From Microbacterium limosum (GTDB lineage Bacteria; Actinomycetota; Actinomycetes; Actinomycetales; Microbacteriaceae), in the NCBI RefSeq assembly GCF_036324365.1, contig NZ_CP137080.1:868001-932000 (forward strand): a stretch of 64,000 nucleotides of DNA, in the 5' to 3' direction. The notes below the pieces were generated by a model, which was not told where the DNA came from, made no database searches, and saw nothing but the letters and a program-made list of their open reading frames with translations. This document shows, in pieces, positions 33,333 to 43,275 of the stretch. Position numbers and translations under genes: made by a program. Each line of letters starts with the position of its first letter. Positions within the stretch are counted from its first letter, which is position 1.

Positions 33333-34730
33333 TCAGAAGTTGATCATGTGGCCGGCCAGGCCGTGGAAGCCCTCCTGCAGCGCCTCCGACAGGGTCGGGT
33401 GCGTGTGGACGTTGCGCGCGAGCTCCAGGGCGGTGAGGTCCCACTTCTGCGCGAGGGTCATCTCGGGCAGCAGCTCCGACACGTCGGGGCCGATCATGTG
33501 CGCGCCCAGCAGCTCGAGGTGCTCGGCATCCGCGATCAGCTTCACGAATCCGACGGGCTCGCCAAGGCCGTGCGCCTTGCCGTTGGCCATGAAGGGGAAC
33601 GTCGCGACCTTGATCTCGTGCCCCTCGTCCTTGGCCTGCTGCTCGGTCAGACCGAAGGAGGCGACCTGAGGCGAGCAGAACGTCGCGCGGGGCATCATGC
33701 GGTAGTCGCCCAGCGTCATCGTCTCGGCCTTGCCGATGGTCTCCGCGGCCACCACTCCCTGCGCCTCGGCCACGTGGGCCAGCTGCAGCTTGGCCGTGAC
33801 ATCGCCGATCGCGTAGATGTGCGGCACGTTGGTGCGCATGTGATCGTCGATGCCGATCGCGCCGCGTTCGGTGAGCTCGACACCGGTCTTGTCGAGGCCG
33901 AAGCCCTCCACCCGCGGGGCGAAGCCGATCGACATGAGCACCTTGTCGGCCTCGATCGATCCGGCGTTGCCGTCCTTGCCGGTGTAACTCACGACGACCT
34001 TGTCGCCCTGGTCGTCGATCTTCTCGACCTTGGTGGAGGTGAGGATCTCGATGCCGTAGTTGCGGTACTGCTTCTGGATCTCCTTCGACACGTCGGCGTC
34101 CTCGTTGGGCAGGGCCCGGTCGAGGAACTCGACGATCGTCACCTTCACGCCGTAGTTCGACATGACGTAGGCGAACTCCATGCCGATCGCGCCGGCGCCG
34201 ACGATAACGATCGATCCGGGAAGCTCGCGCGAGAGGATCTGCTCCTCGTAGGTCACGACGTTCTCGCTGAGGGTCACGCCGGGAAGCAGGCGCACGGTGG
34301 ACCCCGTCGCGATGATCGCGTTGTCGAAGGTCACCGTCTCGGTGCCGCTGGCGGAGGTCTTGACCTCGATCGTGTTGGCATCGGTGAAGGTGCCGCGGCC
34401 GTCGTACTCGGTGACCTTGTTCTTCTTCATCAGGTAGTGGATGCCCTTGACGCGCCCCTCGGCGACGTCGCGGCTGCGGTCGAAGGCGACTCCGTAGTCG
34501 AAGGAGACGTCGCCCGACATGCCGAACATCTTCGCCTTGTGCTGGAAGATGTGGGCCAGCTCGGCGTTCTTCAGCAGCGCCTTCGAGGGGATGCAGCCGA
34601 CGTTGAGGCAGACACCGCCCCAGTACTTCTCTTCGATGATGGCGGTGGACAGCCCGAGCTGGGCGCTGCGCACGGCCGCGACATACCCGCCGGGGCCGGC
34701 TCCGAGGATGACGACATCGTAATGAGGCAT
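33333..34730 (-). CDS. lpdA: Dihydrolipoyl dehydrogenase
   Basis: E3 flavoprotein subunit of 2-oxo acid dehydrogenase complexes; oxidises dihydrolipoamide with NAD+. 465 aa. FAD-binding [10 protein letters not shown] (about 10-19), redox disulfide [13 protein letters not shown] (Cys about 41 and 46), NAD-binding [10 protein letters not shown], second FAD segment YAIGDV, and the C-terminal HTHPTLSE catalytic His/Glu of the partner subunit. The length is normal. TAGGCT (34743-34738) lies seven bases upstream of the ATG, which indicates a leaderless mRNA. No dehydrogenase or acyltransferase genes are adjacent. Confidence 0.96.
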   Translation of the reverse strand: MPHYDVVILGAGPGGYVAAVRSAQLGLSTAIIEEKYWGGVCLNVGCIPSKALLKNAELAHIFQHKAKMFGMSGDVSFDYGVAFDRSRDVAEGRVKGIHYLMKKNKVTEYDGRGTFTDANTIEVKTSASGTETVTFDNAIIATGSTVRLLPGVTLSENVVTYEEQILSRELPGSIVIVGAGAIGMEFAYVMSNYGVKVTIVEFLDRALPNEDADVSKEIQKQYRNYGIEILTSTKVEKIDDQGDKVVVSYTGKDGNAGSIEADKVLMSIGFAPRVEGFGLDKTGVELTERGAIGIDDHMRTNVPHIYAIGDVTAKLQLAHVAEAQGVVAAETIGKAETMTLGDYRMMPRATFCSPQVASFGLTEQQAKDEGHEIKVATFPFMANGKAHGLGEPVGFVKLIADAEHLELLGAHMIGPDVSELLPEMTLAQKWDLTALELARNVHTHPTLSEALQEGFHGLAGHMINF

Positions 34731-34781
34731 GGTCTCAAGCCTAGTCCCCGCGCGGGGAGGGCCAGCCGGCGCCGGGGCGGC

Positions 34782-35345
34782 TCAGGCGCCTCCGTCGCGG
34801 CGTCGCGCGCGGACCATCAGGACGGCCACCAGCGCGCCTCCCAGGGCCACGACGACGAGGCCGATCACGATCCAGACGACGGTCGCCACGGGCGGCAGGA
34901 TCCCATCGGACGGGGGATCGACCTCGTCCTGCGGCGCGACCGGCTCGGACTCCTCGCCCACGGAGAACGTCAGCTCGCCGGAGATGGGGTGCCCGTCGCT
35001 CGAGACCACACGCCACGTGACCGTGTATGTGCCGACGGCGGCGGGATCCGCGGAGATGGCCTGGATGACGCCGTTGTCGACCACTTCGGGATCACCCGAC
35101 TGCACCTCGGCACCCGTCGGGTCGACGACGCGCACCTGGGTGCTGCCGGGTTCCGCGAGCGGCTCCGCGCTGTAGCGGAGGTCGATCCGCTCGGGTGCGG
35201 CATCCAACACCACACCGTCCTCGGGGTCGCTGCCGATCAGCTCGTCGTGCGCGTGCGCGGGCAGCGGCGCCACCACGAGGAGGGCGACCGCCGCCACCGC
35301 GACGAGCAGACCGGGCAGACGTCGGGGGCGGCGGGGCAGAGTCAT
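34782..35345 (-). CDS. copC: CopC domain copper-binding/resistance protein
   Basis: Predicted exported, membrane-anchored copper chaperone of 187 aa. A signal peptide (basic RRPRR, then a hydrophobic stretch ending APLPAHA) releases a mature protein that starts with His-Asp, the usual N-terminal copper ligand of CopC. Further family residues are GSDPEDGVVL, LRYSAEPL and VVSSDGHPISGELTF, with a second His ligand. A C-terminal transmembrane helix (about 150-178) follows an acidic linker and ends with an Arg-rich anchor. The CopD part is not present here. Confidence 0.88.
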   Translation of the reverse strand: MTLPRRPRRLPGLLVAVAAVALLVVAPLPAHAHDELIGSDPEDGVVLDAAPERIDLRYSAEPLAEPGSTQVRVVDPTGAEVQSGDPEVVDNGVIQAISADPAAVGTYTVTWRVVSSDGHPISGELTFSVGEESEPVAPQDEVDPPSDGILPPVATVVWIVIGLVVVALGGALVAVLMVRARRRDGGA

Positions 35346-35508
35346 CCCACGAGCCTAACCGGGGGGTGTTGGCGGGGGCTCGCGCGGGCGCGAGGGGGCG
35401 GAGTTCCCGCGGAAGCGGATTCTTGGAAAGAATCATGAGCGCGGGCATCCCGCTCCGCTCTCGTGGCGGGTCGCCCATCGGCTACGCTGGAGGGCCAAGG
35501 AGGACAGC

Positions 35509-36000
35509 GTGTCAGAGCAGCAAGACCCCGGCGTCGCCGGCCTCCGCCGAGGAGCGGATTCCGGCCACCGTCCCGCCGATACGACCCAGACGTTCGGGCA
35601 CGACTCGGACCTGTCTTTCGTGCCGTTCGGTGCCGAGCTGAGCCAGGCCGAGCTCGACGCGATCCAGGCGTTGCCCTCCCGCGCTGCGCTGCTGCTCGTG
35701 CGCTCCGGCCCCACGGCCGGCGCGCGGTACCTGCTCGACACCGATGTGTCGACGGTCGGCCGCCACCCGGAGGCCGACATCTTCTTCGACGACGTCACCG
35801 TCTCGCGTCGGCACGCGGAGATCACACGGACGGGGTCCGAGTTCGGGATCGTCGATCAGCGCTCGCTCAACGGCACCTACCTCAACGGCGAGCGCGTCGA
35901 TCGCGGCACGCTCGTCAACGGATCCGAGGTACGTATCGGAAAGTTCCGCATGACGTTCTTCATTTCGCCCGTCGACCTCCCCGTGGCGGCGAACGGCTGA
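35509..36000 (+). CDS. garA: FHA domain protein GarA/OdhI-like
   Basis: Phospho-switch regulator that in related actinobacteria inhibits 2-oxoglutarate dehydrogenase and controls glutamate metabolism; Ser/Thr kinases phosphorylate its N-terminal threonines. 163 aa. The N-terminal DTTQTFGHD (about 24-32) is the ETTxx-type phosphorylation motif. The FHA domain (about 60-155) shows VGRHPEADIFF, SRRHAEI and NGTYLNG. GTG start at 35509 after AAGGAGGA. It opens a garA-ftsR-merR cluster like mycobacterial Rv1827-Rv1830, though the DUF151 gene (Rv1829) is not present. TGATG overlap with ftsR. Confidence 0.93.
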   Translation: MSEQQDPGVAGLRRGADSGHRPADTTQTFGHDSDLSFVPFGAELSQAELDAIQALPSRAALLLVRSGPTAGARYLLDTDVSTVGRHPEADIFFDDVTVSRRHAEITRTGSEFGIVDQRSLNGTYLNGERVDRGTLVNGSEVRIGKFRMTFFISPVDLPVAANG

Positions 36001-36692
36001 TGCCGGCAGCTTCGGCCCGCGGGTCCCTCCCCGTCGCCGGCCTGCTGAGCATCGGTCAGGTGCTCGCACGGCTGACGCCCGAGTTCCCCACGCTGACCAC
36101 GTCGAAGCTGCGTTTCCTCGAGGTGCAGGGCATCGTCACCCCCATGCGCACGGAGTCGGGGTACCGCAAGTTCTCCCAGGGCGATGTCGAGCGGCTCCGG
36201 ATCGCGCTGCAGCTTCAGCGCGACCACTACCTGCCGCTCCACGTCATCCGCGACTATCTCGCGGACCGCGACGCCGGGCGCGACGCGCAGCACCCGGGGG
36301 AGCAGCCGCCGCCGTCGATCCACCCGCACGGCCGTCGATTCAGTCGCGACGAGTTGCTGAAGGCGACGGGCGCTCGTGCCCAGCTGCTCAACGAGGCCAT
36401 CTCCATCGGCCTTCTCCCCGCGTCGGAGTCGTACCCCGAGTCGGCGGTCGGCCTCCTCGGGGCGATGTCGGCCCTCGACCGCCACGGCATCGAGCCGCGG
36501 CACATGCGCGCCCTGCGGCAGGCAGCCGAGAGGGACGCCGCGCTCGTGCAGCAGGCGCTGGCGCCGCTGCTGCACCGCACGGATCCACGATCGCGAGCAC
36601 GGGCGAGCGAGGCCGGCCCCGAGCTCGCACGTCGCCTCGACGAGGTCCGCAGCCACTTCCTGAAGGCGGCCCTCGAGCGGATCCTGCCGTGA
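36000..36692 (+). CDS. ftsR: MerR-family regulator FtsR-like
   Basis: DNA-binding protein of 230 aa related to Rv1828/FtsR, an activator of ftsZ in corynebacteria. The MerR helix-turn-helix region (about 15-75) has LSIGQVLARL, TTSKLRFLEVQGIVTP and ESGYRKFSQGDVERLR, followed by LQLQRDHYLPLHVIRDYL. The C-terminal half is mostly helical and family-specific. ATG at 36000 uses the last base of the garA stop. The neighbour order garA-ftsR-merR supports this name. Confidence 0.88.
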   Translation: MPAASARGSLPVAGLLSIGQVLARLTPEFPTLTTSKLRFLEVQGIVTPMRTESGYRKFSQGDVERLRIALQLQRDHYLPLHVIRDYLADRDAGRDAQHPGEQPPPSIHPHGRRFSRDELLKATGARAQLLNEAISIGLLPASESYPESAVGLLGAMSALDRHGIEPRHMRALRQAAERDAALVQQALAPLLHRTDPRSRARASEAGPELARRLDEVRSHFLKAALERILP

Positions 36693-36803
36693 GCGACCCC
36701 GCACGGTCGGGGTTGCGGCGTGTCGCGGCCGATGTCGTTGCCGGGCGCCCGGGCGTGGCCTACCGTGGGGGAAGATCGATCCGGACGAGGCGAGGAGAAC
36801 GCG

Positions 36804-37349
36804 ATGACCGCTGGTGACCTCGCCGACGAACCCCGCTTCGTCTCCGAGCTGCTCTTCACCGACGGTCTTCCCGCGATGGATGACGAAGTCGGCTATCGCG
36901 GCGCCGTCGCTGCCCGCGCCGCCGGCATCACCTACCGGCAGCTCGACTACTGGGCCCGCACCGAGCTGGTCGAACCGACCGTCCGTGGCGCCAGCGGATC
37001 GGGCTCGCAGCGTCTCTACGGCTTCCGCGACATCCTCGTCCTGAAGCTCGTCAAGCGCCTGCTCGACACCGGCATCTCCCTGCAGCAGATCCGCACGGCG
37101 GTCGATCAGCTCCGCGCGTCCGGCATCCGCGATCTCGCGGGCACGACGCTCATGAGCGACGGCGCATCCGTCTACCTCTGCACCTCCAACGACGAGGTCA
37201 TCGACCTCGTCAGCCGCGGGCAGGGTGTTTTCGGGATCGCGGTGGGAAAGGTCCTCCGCGAGGTGGAGTCGACGCTCGTCGAGTTCGACCCGCAGGCGCC
37301 CGACTCGCTCGACGAGCTCGCCGCCCGCCGGGCCAAGCGCACGGCCTGA
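36804..37349 (+). CDS. MerR-family regulator (Rv1830-like)
   Basis: 181-aa MerR-type regulator. Residues 25-95 contain GYRGAVAARAAGITYRQLDYW, a winged-helix DNA-binding signature, and QRLYGFRDILVLKLVKRLLD. The remaining part (DLAGTTLMSDGASVYLC, VIDLVSRGQGVFGIAVGK) is the conserved C-terminal domain seen in the second MerR protein of the garA cluster. ATG 36804 follows GAGGAGAA. It has its own probable promoter in the 111-base gap after ftsR and ends at a strong terminator. Confidence 0.86.
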   Translation: MTAGDLADEPRFVSELLFTDGLPAMDDEVGYRGAVAARAAGITYRQLDYWARTELVEPTVRGASGSGSQRLYGFRDILVLKLVKRLLDTGISLQQIRTAVDQLRASGIRDLAGTTLMSDGASVYLCTSNDEVIDLVSRGQGVFGIAVGKVLREVESTLVEFDPQAPDSLDELAARRAKRTA

Positions 37350-37350
37350 C

Positions 37351-37390
37351 GCCCCCTTCTCCACCGGCCGTGCCGGGTGGAGAAGGGGGC
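37351..37390. terminator. Bidirectional hairpin terminator
   Basis: A perfect 15-bp stem, GCCCCCTTCTCCACC at 37351-37365 paired with 37376-37390, stands between the convergent merR and parA-like genes. It begins immediately after the merR stop codon. Confidence 0.8.
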
Positions 37391-37401
37391 GCCCTCGCGG
37401 A

Positions 37402-38202
37402 TCAGGCTCCCGGGGCGGGGATGCGCCCGGTCCGCATGACGCGGTCGAGAAGGGCGTCGAAGTCTGCCGCGAGTTCCTGCGCGGAGTCGCCGGGCCAGAT
37501 GTGGAGCGGCTTCGCCGCGCCCTGCGCCTGCTGCAGCGAGGTGCGCTCGGGCAGCTGCGGCGAGAGCACGAGGGGGCCGAACATGTCCCGCAGCTCCTTG
37601 ATACGGAACTGGTGCTCGATCGACTGCGGACGCACGCGGTTCACGACGATGCCGAGGGGCTGCAGACGCGGGGAGAGGCCGCGGCGGATCTCCTCGATCG
37701 CGCGAAGCGCACGGTCGGCGGCGGCGACCGAGAAGAGCCCGGGCTCGGTGACGACGATGACCCGGTCGCTGGCCGCCCATGCGGTGCGTGTGAGCGCGTT
37801 CAGCGACGGTGCGCAGTCCACCAGCACGAGGTCGTAGTCGGCCTCGATCGTCGCGAGCGCCTCTTCGAGCTTCCAGACGTCGCGCACCGACGGGTGCGGT
37901 CCGTCGAAGTTGATGGCGGAGGGGCTCCCGATGAGCACGTCGATCGTGCCGGGATGCACCTTGGCCCACCCGCTGGAGGTGATCGCCTGGCGGACGACCT
38001 TCTCCTTCGGGTTCGCCAGGACATCGGCGACGTTGAGTCGACCGGCGACGTGGATATCCATGCCGGTCGACACATCCGATTGCGGGTCGAGATCGACGAC
38101 GAGGGTCCGGACACCGCGGGCGAACGCGGCCGAGGCGAGCCCCAGTGTCACGGTCGTCTTGCCGACCCCGCCCTTGAGCGAGCTGACGCTGAGTACGTGC
38201 AC
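37402..38202 (-). CDS. ParA-family ATPase
   Basis: 266-aa Walker-type ATPase of the ParA/Soj group. KGGVGKTT (10-17) is the deviant Walker A, VVDLDPQSDVST (about 34-45) the A-prime motif, and LVLVDCAPSLNAL (about 125-137) Walker B. It is not next to parB, so a role in positioning cargo other than the chromosome, as suggested for the orphan PldP/Rv1708-type proteins, is possible. GTG start at 38202; a TAACGT -10 candidate lies eight bases upstream. It is divergent from pyc. Confidence 0.88.
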   Translation of the reverse strand: MHVLSVSSLKGGVGKTTVTLGLASAAFARGVRTLVVDLDPQSDVSTGMDIHVAGRLNVADVLANPKEKVVRQAITSSGWAKVHPGTIDVLIGSPSAINFDGPHPSVRDVWKLEEALATIEADYDLVLVDCAPSLNALTRTAWAASDRVIVVTEPGLFSVAAADRALRAIEEIRRGLSPRLQPLGIVVNRVRPQSIEHQFRIKELRDMFGPLVLSPQLPERTSLQQAQGAAKPLHIWPGDSAQELAADFDALLDRVMRTGRIPAPGA

Positions 38203-38273
38203 GGTCCCTAACGTTACCTTCCCCTAGGCTGAGGAACACATTCTGCCCCGACGCGCCGACGCTGGGAGGCCCC

Positions 38274-41200
38274 ATGTTCCACAAGATCCTGGTTGCGAAC
38301 CGAGGTGAGATCGCCATTCGGGCGTTCCGCGCGGCCTACGAGTTGGGGGCCCGCACGGTGGCCGTCTACCCGTACGAGGACCGATTCTCGCTGCACCGGC
38401 TGAAGGCCGACGAGGCCTATCAGATCGGCGAGCCGGGGCATCCGGTGCGGGCCTACCTCGACGTCGATGAGATCATCCGCGTCGCGCGCGAGTCGGGAGC
38501 CGACGCCATCTACCCGGGGTACGGCTTCCTCTCCGAGAACCCCGAGCTGGCCGCTCGCGCCGCCGAGCACGGCATCGCGTTCATCGGCCCGCCCGCGCGG
38601 GTGCTCGAGATGGCCGGCAACAAGGTCACCGCCAAACACCACGCGGTCTCGGCGGGAGTCCCCGTGCTGCGCTCGACCGAGGCCTCGGACGACGTCGAGG
38701 CGCTCGTCGCCCAGGCCGACGACATCGGCTTCCCGATCTTCGCCAAGGCGGTCGCCGGCGGCGGCGGCCGGGGCATGCGGCGCGTCGAGTCCAAGGCCGA
38801 GCTCGCTCCCGCCCTCGCCGAGGCCATGCGCGAGGCCCAGAGCGCGTTCGGCGACCCGCGCATGTTCCTCGAGCAGGCCGTGGTGCGTCCGCGGCACATC
38901 GAGGTGCAGATCCTCGCCGACGGCGGCGGGAACACGGTGCATCTCTTCGAGCGCGACTGCTCGGTGCAGCGCCGGCACCAGAAGGTCATCGAGATCGCCC
39001 CCGCACCCAACCTCGACGACGCCCTCCGCGAGAGGCTGCACCGGGATGCCGTGGCCTTCGCGACATCCATCGGCTACGTCAACGCCGGCACCGTCGAGTT
39101 CCTCGTCGACACGGCGGGGGAGCGCGCCGGCGAGCACGTGTTCATCGAGATGAACCCGCGCATCCAGGTGGAGCACACCGTGACGGAGGAGGTCACCGAC
39201 GTCGACCTCGTGCAGTCGCAGATGCGGATCGCGGCGGGCGAGACGCTCGAGCAGCTCGGTCTGACGCAGGCGGAGATCCGGCTGCGCGGTGCCGCGCTGC
39301 AGTGCCGGATCACGACGGAGGACCCCACCCAGGGCTTCCGTCCCGACACGGGGAAGATCACGACCTACCGTTCGCCCGGAGGCGCGGGCATCCGGCTCGA
39401 CGGCGGCACGACCGCCGCCGGGTCGCAGATCAGTCCGCACTTCGACTCGATGCTCGCGAAGCTGACCTGCCGCGGGCGCGACTTCCCCGCGGCGGTCGCC
39501 CGGGCGCGGCGCGCGCTGGCCGAGTTCCGCATCCGCGGCGTCTCGACCAACATCCCCTTCCTGCAGGCCGTCCTCGACGACGCCGCCTTCGCGGCCGGCG
39601 ACCTCGCGACCTCGTTCATCGACGAGAGGCCCGGTCTCCTCGCCGGCTCGGCGTCGAAGGACCGCGGCTCGAAGCTGCTCAACTGGCTCGTCGATGTGAC
39701 GGTCAACAAGCCGCACGGCGACAACCCGATCTCGATCGCCCCGGCCGACAAGCTGCCGCGGATCGACCTGCTGGCCCCGCCGCCCGAGGGGTACCGCCAG
39801 AAGCTGCAGTCGCTCGGACCCGCGGGATTCGCCCGCGCCCTGCGCGAGCAGCCCGCCCTCGCCGTCACGGAGACGACATTCCGCGATGCGCACCAGTCGC
39901 TGCTGGCCACGCGTGTGCGCACGAAGGACCTCGTCGCGGTGGCGCCCGCCGTCTCCCGCATGACCCCGGGACTGTTTTCGATGGAGGCGTGGGGCGGTGC
40001 CACCTACGACGTCGCGCTGCGCTTCCTCGGCGAGGACCCGTGGGAGCGGCTCGAGAAGCTGCGCGACGCGATGCCGAACATCCCGATCCAGATGCTGCTG
40101 CGCGGGCGCAACACGGTGGGGTACACGCCGTATCCGACCGAGGTGACGGACGCCTTCGTCCGCGAGGCGGCGGCGACGGGCGTCGACATCTTCCGCATCT
40201 TCGACGCGCTCAACGACGTCTCGCAGATGCGGCCCGCGATCGACGCCGTCCTGGCGACGGGCACGACGGTCGCCGAGGTCGCCGTCTGCTACACGGGCGA
40301 TCTGCTCAATCCCGGCGAGGACCTCTACACGCTCGACTACTACCTGCGCCTGGCGGAGCAGATCGTCGACGCGGGGGCGCACATCCTCGCCATCAAGGAC
40401 ATGGCGGGCCTCCTGCGACCGGCCGCGGCCGCGAAGCTCGTCGCCGCCTTCCGGGACCGCTTCGACCTCCCCGTGCACGTGCACACGCACGACACGGCGG
40501 GCGGACAGCTCGCGACCCTGCTGGCAGCCAGCGCGGCCGGGGCCGACGCCGTCGACGCGGCATCCGCCCCCATGGCCGGCACCACGAGTCAGCCCTCCCT
40601 GTCGGCGCTCGTCGCAGCGCTCGCCCACACGGAGCGCGACACGGGTCTGGACCTCGGCGCCGTCGCCGACCTCGAGCCGTACTGGGAGGCGGTGCGCAGC
40701 CTCTATCGTCCGTTCGAGTCGGGCCTTCCGGGCCCCACGGGCCGCGTGTACCGGCACGAGATCCCGGGCGGGCAGTTGTCGAACCTGCGCCAGCAGGCGA
40801 TCGCGCTGGGGCTCGCCGACGACTTCGAGCTGATCGAGGACATGTATGCGGCGGCCAACGAGATCCTCGGCCGCATCCCGAAGGTGACACCGTCGTCGAA
40901 GGTCGTCGGCGACCTCGCGCTGCACCTCGCCGCCGTCAAGGCCGACCCCGCCGACTTCGCCGCCAACCCGCAGAAGTACGACATCCCCGACTCGGTCGTG
41001 GGGTTCATGGCGGGCGAGCTCGGCGACCTTCCGGGCGGATGGCCCGAACCCTTCCGCACCGCCGTGCTGGCGGGCCGCACGGTCACGATCGAGACCGCGC
41101 CCCTGTCCCGCGAGGATGCCGCGGCCCTCGAGGGCGACGCGGCCGAACGCCGTCACGCCCTCAACCGTCTGCTCTTCCCCGCGCCCACGAAGCATTACGA

Positions 41201-41681
41201 CACGGTGCGGGAAACCTACGGCGACCTCTCCCTCCTCGACACCGCGGACTACCTCTACGGCCTCGTGCCCGGGGAGGAGCACGTCGTGGAGATCGAGCGC
41301 GGGGTGCGCCTCTACGTCGGCCTCGAGGCGATCGGCGCCGCCGACGACAAGGGCATGCGCACGGTCATGACGACGCTCAACGGTCAGCTGCGGCCGGTGT
41401 TCGTGCGTGACCGCAGCATCGAGGTGGAGTCGCGGCAGGCGGAGAAGGCCGACACGTCGCGCCCGGGTCAGGTCGCGGCACCGTTCTCCGGCGTCGTCAC
41501 GCTCAAGTCCGCGGTGGGGGAGAAGGTCTCGGCCGGTCAGCCCGTCGCCTCCATCGAGGCGATGAAGATGGAAGCGGCGATCACGGCGCCCGTCGACGGC
41601 GTGATCGAACGACTCGCGATCGCCGCGACGGCGCAGGTCGACGCGGGGGATCTTTTGGTCGTCATCCGGCCCGCGCACTAG
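38274..41681 (+). CDS. pyc: Pyruvate carboxylase
   Basis: Biotin-dependent carboxylation of pyruvate to oxaloacetate, the main anaplerotic reaction. The single 1135-aa chain has the full order of domains: biotin carboxylase (ILVANRGEIAIRAFRA at the start, ATP loop AGGGGRGMR near 161, HVFIEMNPRIQVEHTVTEE), carboxyltransferase (TFRDAHQSLLATRVR around 535, with metal-binding HVHTHDTAGG) and biotinyl carrier domain with EAMKMEA, the biotin lysine being about residue 1098. TAGGCT at 38225-38230 suggests a leader of about 40 bases. ATG 38274 is the natural start. Nothing unusual in length. Confidence 0.97.
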   Translation: MFHKILVANRGEIAIRAFRAAYELGARTVAVYPYEDRFSLHRLKADEAYQIGEPGHPVRAYLDVDEIIRVARESGADAIYPGYGFLSENPELAARAAEHGIAFIGPPARVLEMAGNKVTAKHHAVSAGVPVLRSTEASDDVEALVAQADDIGFPIFAKAVAGGGGRGMRRVESKAELAPALAEAMREAQSAFGDPRMFLEQAVVRPRHIEVQILADGGGNTVHLFERDCSVQRRHQKVIEIAPAPNLDDALRERLHRDAVAFATSIGYVNAGTVEFLVDTAGERAGEHVFIEMNPRIQVEHTVTEEVTDVDLVQSQMRIAAGETLEQLGLTQAEIRLRGAALQCRITTEDPTQGFRPDTGKITTYRSPGGAGIRLDGGTTAAGSQISPHFDSMLAKLTCRGRDFPAAVARARRALAEFRIRGVSTNIPFLQAVLDDAAFAAGDLATSFIDERPGLLAGSASKDRGSKLLNWLVDVTVNKPHGDNPISIAPADKLPRIDLLAPPPEGYRQKLQSLGPAGFARALREQPALAVTETTFRDAHQSLLATRVRTKDLVAVAPAVSRMTPGLFSMEAWGGATYDVALRFLGEDPWERLEKLRDAMPNIPIQMLLRGRNTVGYTPYPTEVTDAFVREAAATGVDIFRIFDALNDVSQMRPAIDAVLATGTTVAEVAVCYTGDLLNPGEDLYTLDYYLRLAEQIVDAGAHILAIKDMAGLLRPAAAAKLVAAFRDRFDLPVHVHTHDTAGGQLATLLAASAAGADAVDAASAPMAGTTSQPSLSALVAALAHTERDTGLDLGAVADLEPYWEAVRSLYRPFESGLPGPTGRVYRHEIPGGQLSNLRQQAIALGLADDFELIEDMYAAANEILGRIPKVTPSSKVVGDLALHLAAVKADPADFAANPQKYDIPDSVVGFMAGELGDLPGGWPEPFRTAVLAGRTVTIETAPLSREDAAALEGDAAERRHALNRLLFPAPTKHYDTVRETYGDLSLLDTADYLYGLVPGEEHVVEIERGVRLYVGLEAIGAADDKGMRTVMTTLNGQLRPVFVRDRSIEVESRQAEKADTSRPGQVAAPFSGVVTLKSAVGEKVSAGQPVASIEAMKMEAAITAPVDGVIERLAIAATAQVDAGDLLVVIRPAH

Positions 41682-41728
41682 CCTTAGGCAGTCCGACCGG
41701 ACGACCCGACCGATCCCACGGAGCACGA

Positions 41729-43273
41729 GTGAGCCCGCACGGCCCCGATTCCCACCCCGACGAGCATCCCGACAACGGCCTGCTCAGCACGGCGCCCTCG
41801 GTGGACACGTCGGGGATCGGCATCCTGGGCGCCACGACGGCGCACGTCGAGATCGTCCTGCCTGCTCACGACGACGAGGAAGACGACGACGACGTCGTCG
41901 ACGACGATGTGCTCGAGGAGGACGTCGAGGTCATCGTCGCCGAGCTCGCCGACGATGATCCGGCGGCTGACGCCGAGCCCCCGCAGGAACCGGGTCCCGA
42001 ACCCGAGCCGGAACCCGAGCCGCTGCCCGAACCCGAGCCGCTGCCCGAACCCGAGCCGCTGCCCGAACCGGTCGCCGCCTCCTCGCGCGCCGACGCTACG
42101 ATGACGGCACACCTCGGTGCGGGGGACTCGTCCGCCGGCGCCGGGGACGAGCCGGAGGGGGATGCCGTGACCGACGACGCATCGCACGCCGAGACCACGA
42201 CCGCGGCCGTCGCGACGCGTGCTGCGGCCCGTGAGGTCACCCGGCACGCACCCGCCGAACCCGCCGCCCCTCGGCGCATCGGCGACATCGCGCAGGGGTC
42301 GGTGCGGGAGACCCCCGACCTGCTGACGGCGGACCGGCTTCTCGATTCCAGCCGGCTCGCGCGTCCCGAACCCGACGGGGCATGGCGGCACCTGCTCTAC
42401 AGCGCCACCCGGGGACGCATCAATCTGGGGGATTCGCGGCGGGCCCGCGAGCGCAAAGACCTCGACCGCCGCATCGCCGCGCCGCTGCCCGGCAGCGGTG
42501 CTCGCTTCGTGGCCGTCATGTCACGCAAGGGCGGTGTCGGCAAGACGACCGTGACGACCCTGCTGGGCATGGCGCTCGCGGACGCCCGCGACGACCGCGT
42601 GATCGCCGTCGACGCCAACCCCGACCGCGGCACCCTCGCCGAGCGCATCACTCGCCGCAGCGAGAAGACGGTGCGCGATCTCGTGCGCGAGAGCGAGAGC
42701 CTTCGCGGGTACAACGACGTCTCGGCGATCGTCGCCCGCGACGAGACACGACTCGACGTGCTGGCCTCCGACACCGATCCGCACGTCTCCGAGGCCTTCA
42801 GCGACGACGAGTACCGCACGGTCGCCCGCGTGGCGGACCACTACTACTCGATCGTGCTCACCGACACCGGCACGGGGATCGTCCACTCCGTCATGGGTGC
42901 CACGCTGGAGCGCGCCGATCAGCTGATCGTCGTCGCCGGAATGAGCATCGACGAGGCCCGCCTCGCCTCGGAGACGCTGACGTGGCTCGAATCCAACGGG
43001 CACGAGGAACGGGTGCGCGACGCGATCGTCGTCCTCAACATGGCCTCGCCGGGGTCCGCACTCGTGCGGCCCGACCAGATCGAGGCGCACTTCCGCTCCC
43101 GCGTGCGCGACGTCGTGCGCGTGCCCTACGACGCGCACATCGCGACGGGCGGGGCCATCACCTTCCGCGATCTCCCGCCCGCGACGCGCGCCGCGGCGAG
43201 GCAGCTCGCCGTGAAGGTCGTCGACGCGCTGCGCGGCGCGCCGGCCCCCTCGACTACGACGGCGGGTGCCTGA
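41729..43273 (+). CDS. MinD/ParA-like ATPase with long acidic, proline-rich N-terminal arm
   Basis: 514 aa. The C-terminal half is a MinD-type ATPase: [11 protein letters not shown] (about 264-274), [30 protein letters not shown] and [19 protein letters not shown]. The N-terminal 230 residues are disordered: an Asp/Glu run ([12 protein letters not shown]), three perfect PEPEPL-type repeats and an Ala/Thr-rich linker. This architecture resembles EspI-like ATPases of mycobacterial type VII secretion clusters, but no secretion genes are next to it. GTG start at 41729, 47 bases after pyc; the stop is three bases before def. Role unknown. Confidence 0.83.
   Translation: MSPHGPDSHPDEHPDNGLLSTAPSVDTSGIGILGATTAHVEIVLPAHDDEEDDDDVVDDDVLEEDVEVIVAELADDDPAADAEPPQEPGPEPEPEPEPLPEPEPLPEPEPLPEPVAASSRADATMTAHLGAGDSSAGAGDEPEGDAVTDDASHAETTTAAVATRAAAREVTRHAPAEPAAPRRIGDIAQGSVRETPDLLTADRLLDSSRLARPEPDGAWRHLLYSATRGRINLGDSRRARERKDLDRRIAAPLPGSGARFVAVMSRKGGVGKTTVTTLLGMALADARDDRVIAVDANPDRGTLAERITRRSEKTVRDLVRESESLRGYNDVSAIVARDETRLDVLASDTDPHVSEAFSDDEYRTVARVADHYYSIVLTDTGTGIVHSVMGATLERADQLIVVAGMSIDEARLASETLTWLESNGHEERVRDAIVVLNMASPGSALVRPDQIEAHFRSRVRDVVRVPYDAHIATGGAITFRDLPPATRAAARQLAVKVVDALRGAPAPSTTTAGA
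42014..42070 (+). repeat. Tandem 18-bp repeat inside the MinD-like gene
   Basis: About three copies of an 18-bp unit (CCCGAGCCGCTGCCCGAA) in tandem encode PEPLPE repeats. The copies are almost identical at DNA level, so recent slippage expansion is likely and length may vary between strains. Confidence 0.8.
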
Positions 43274-43275
43274 CC

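Noticed and set aside
38214..41726. 1170-codon minus-strand frame opposite pyc
   Set aside because: Pure antisense shadow of pyruvate carboxylase with no recognisable domain.
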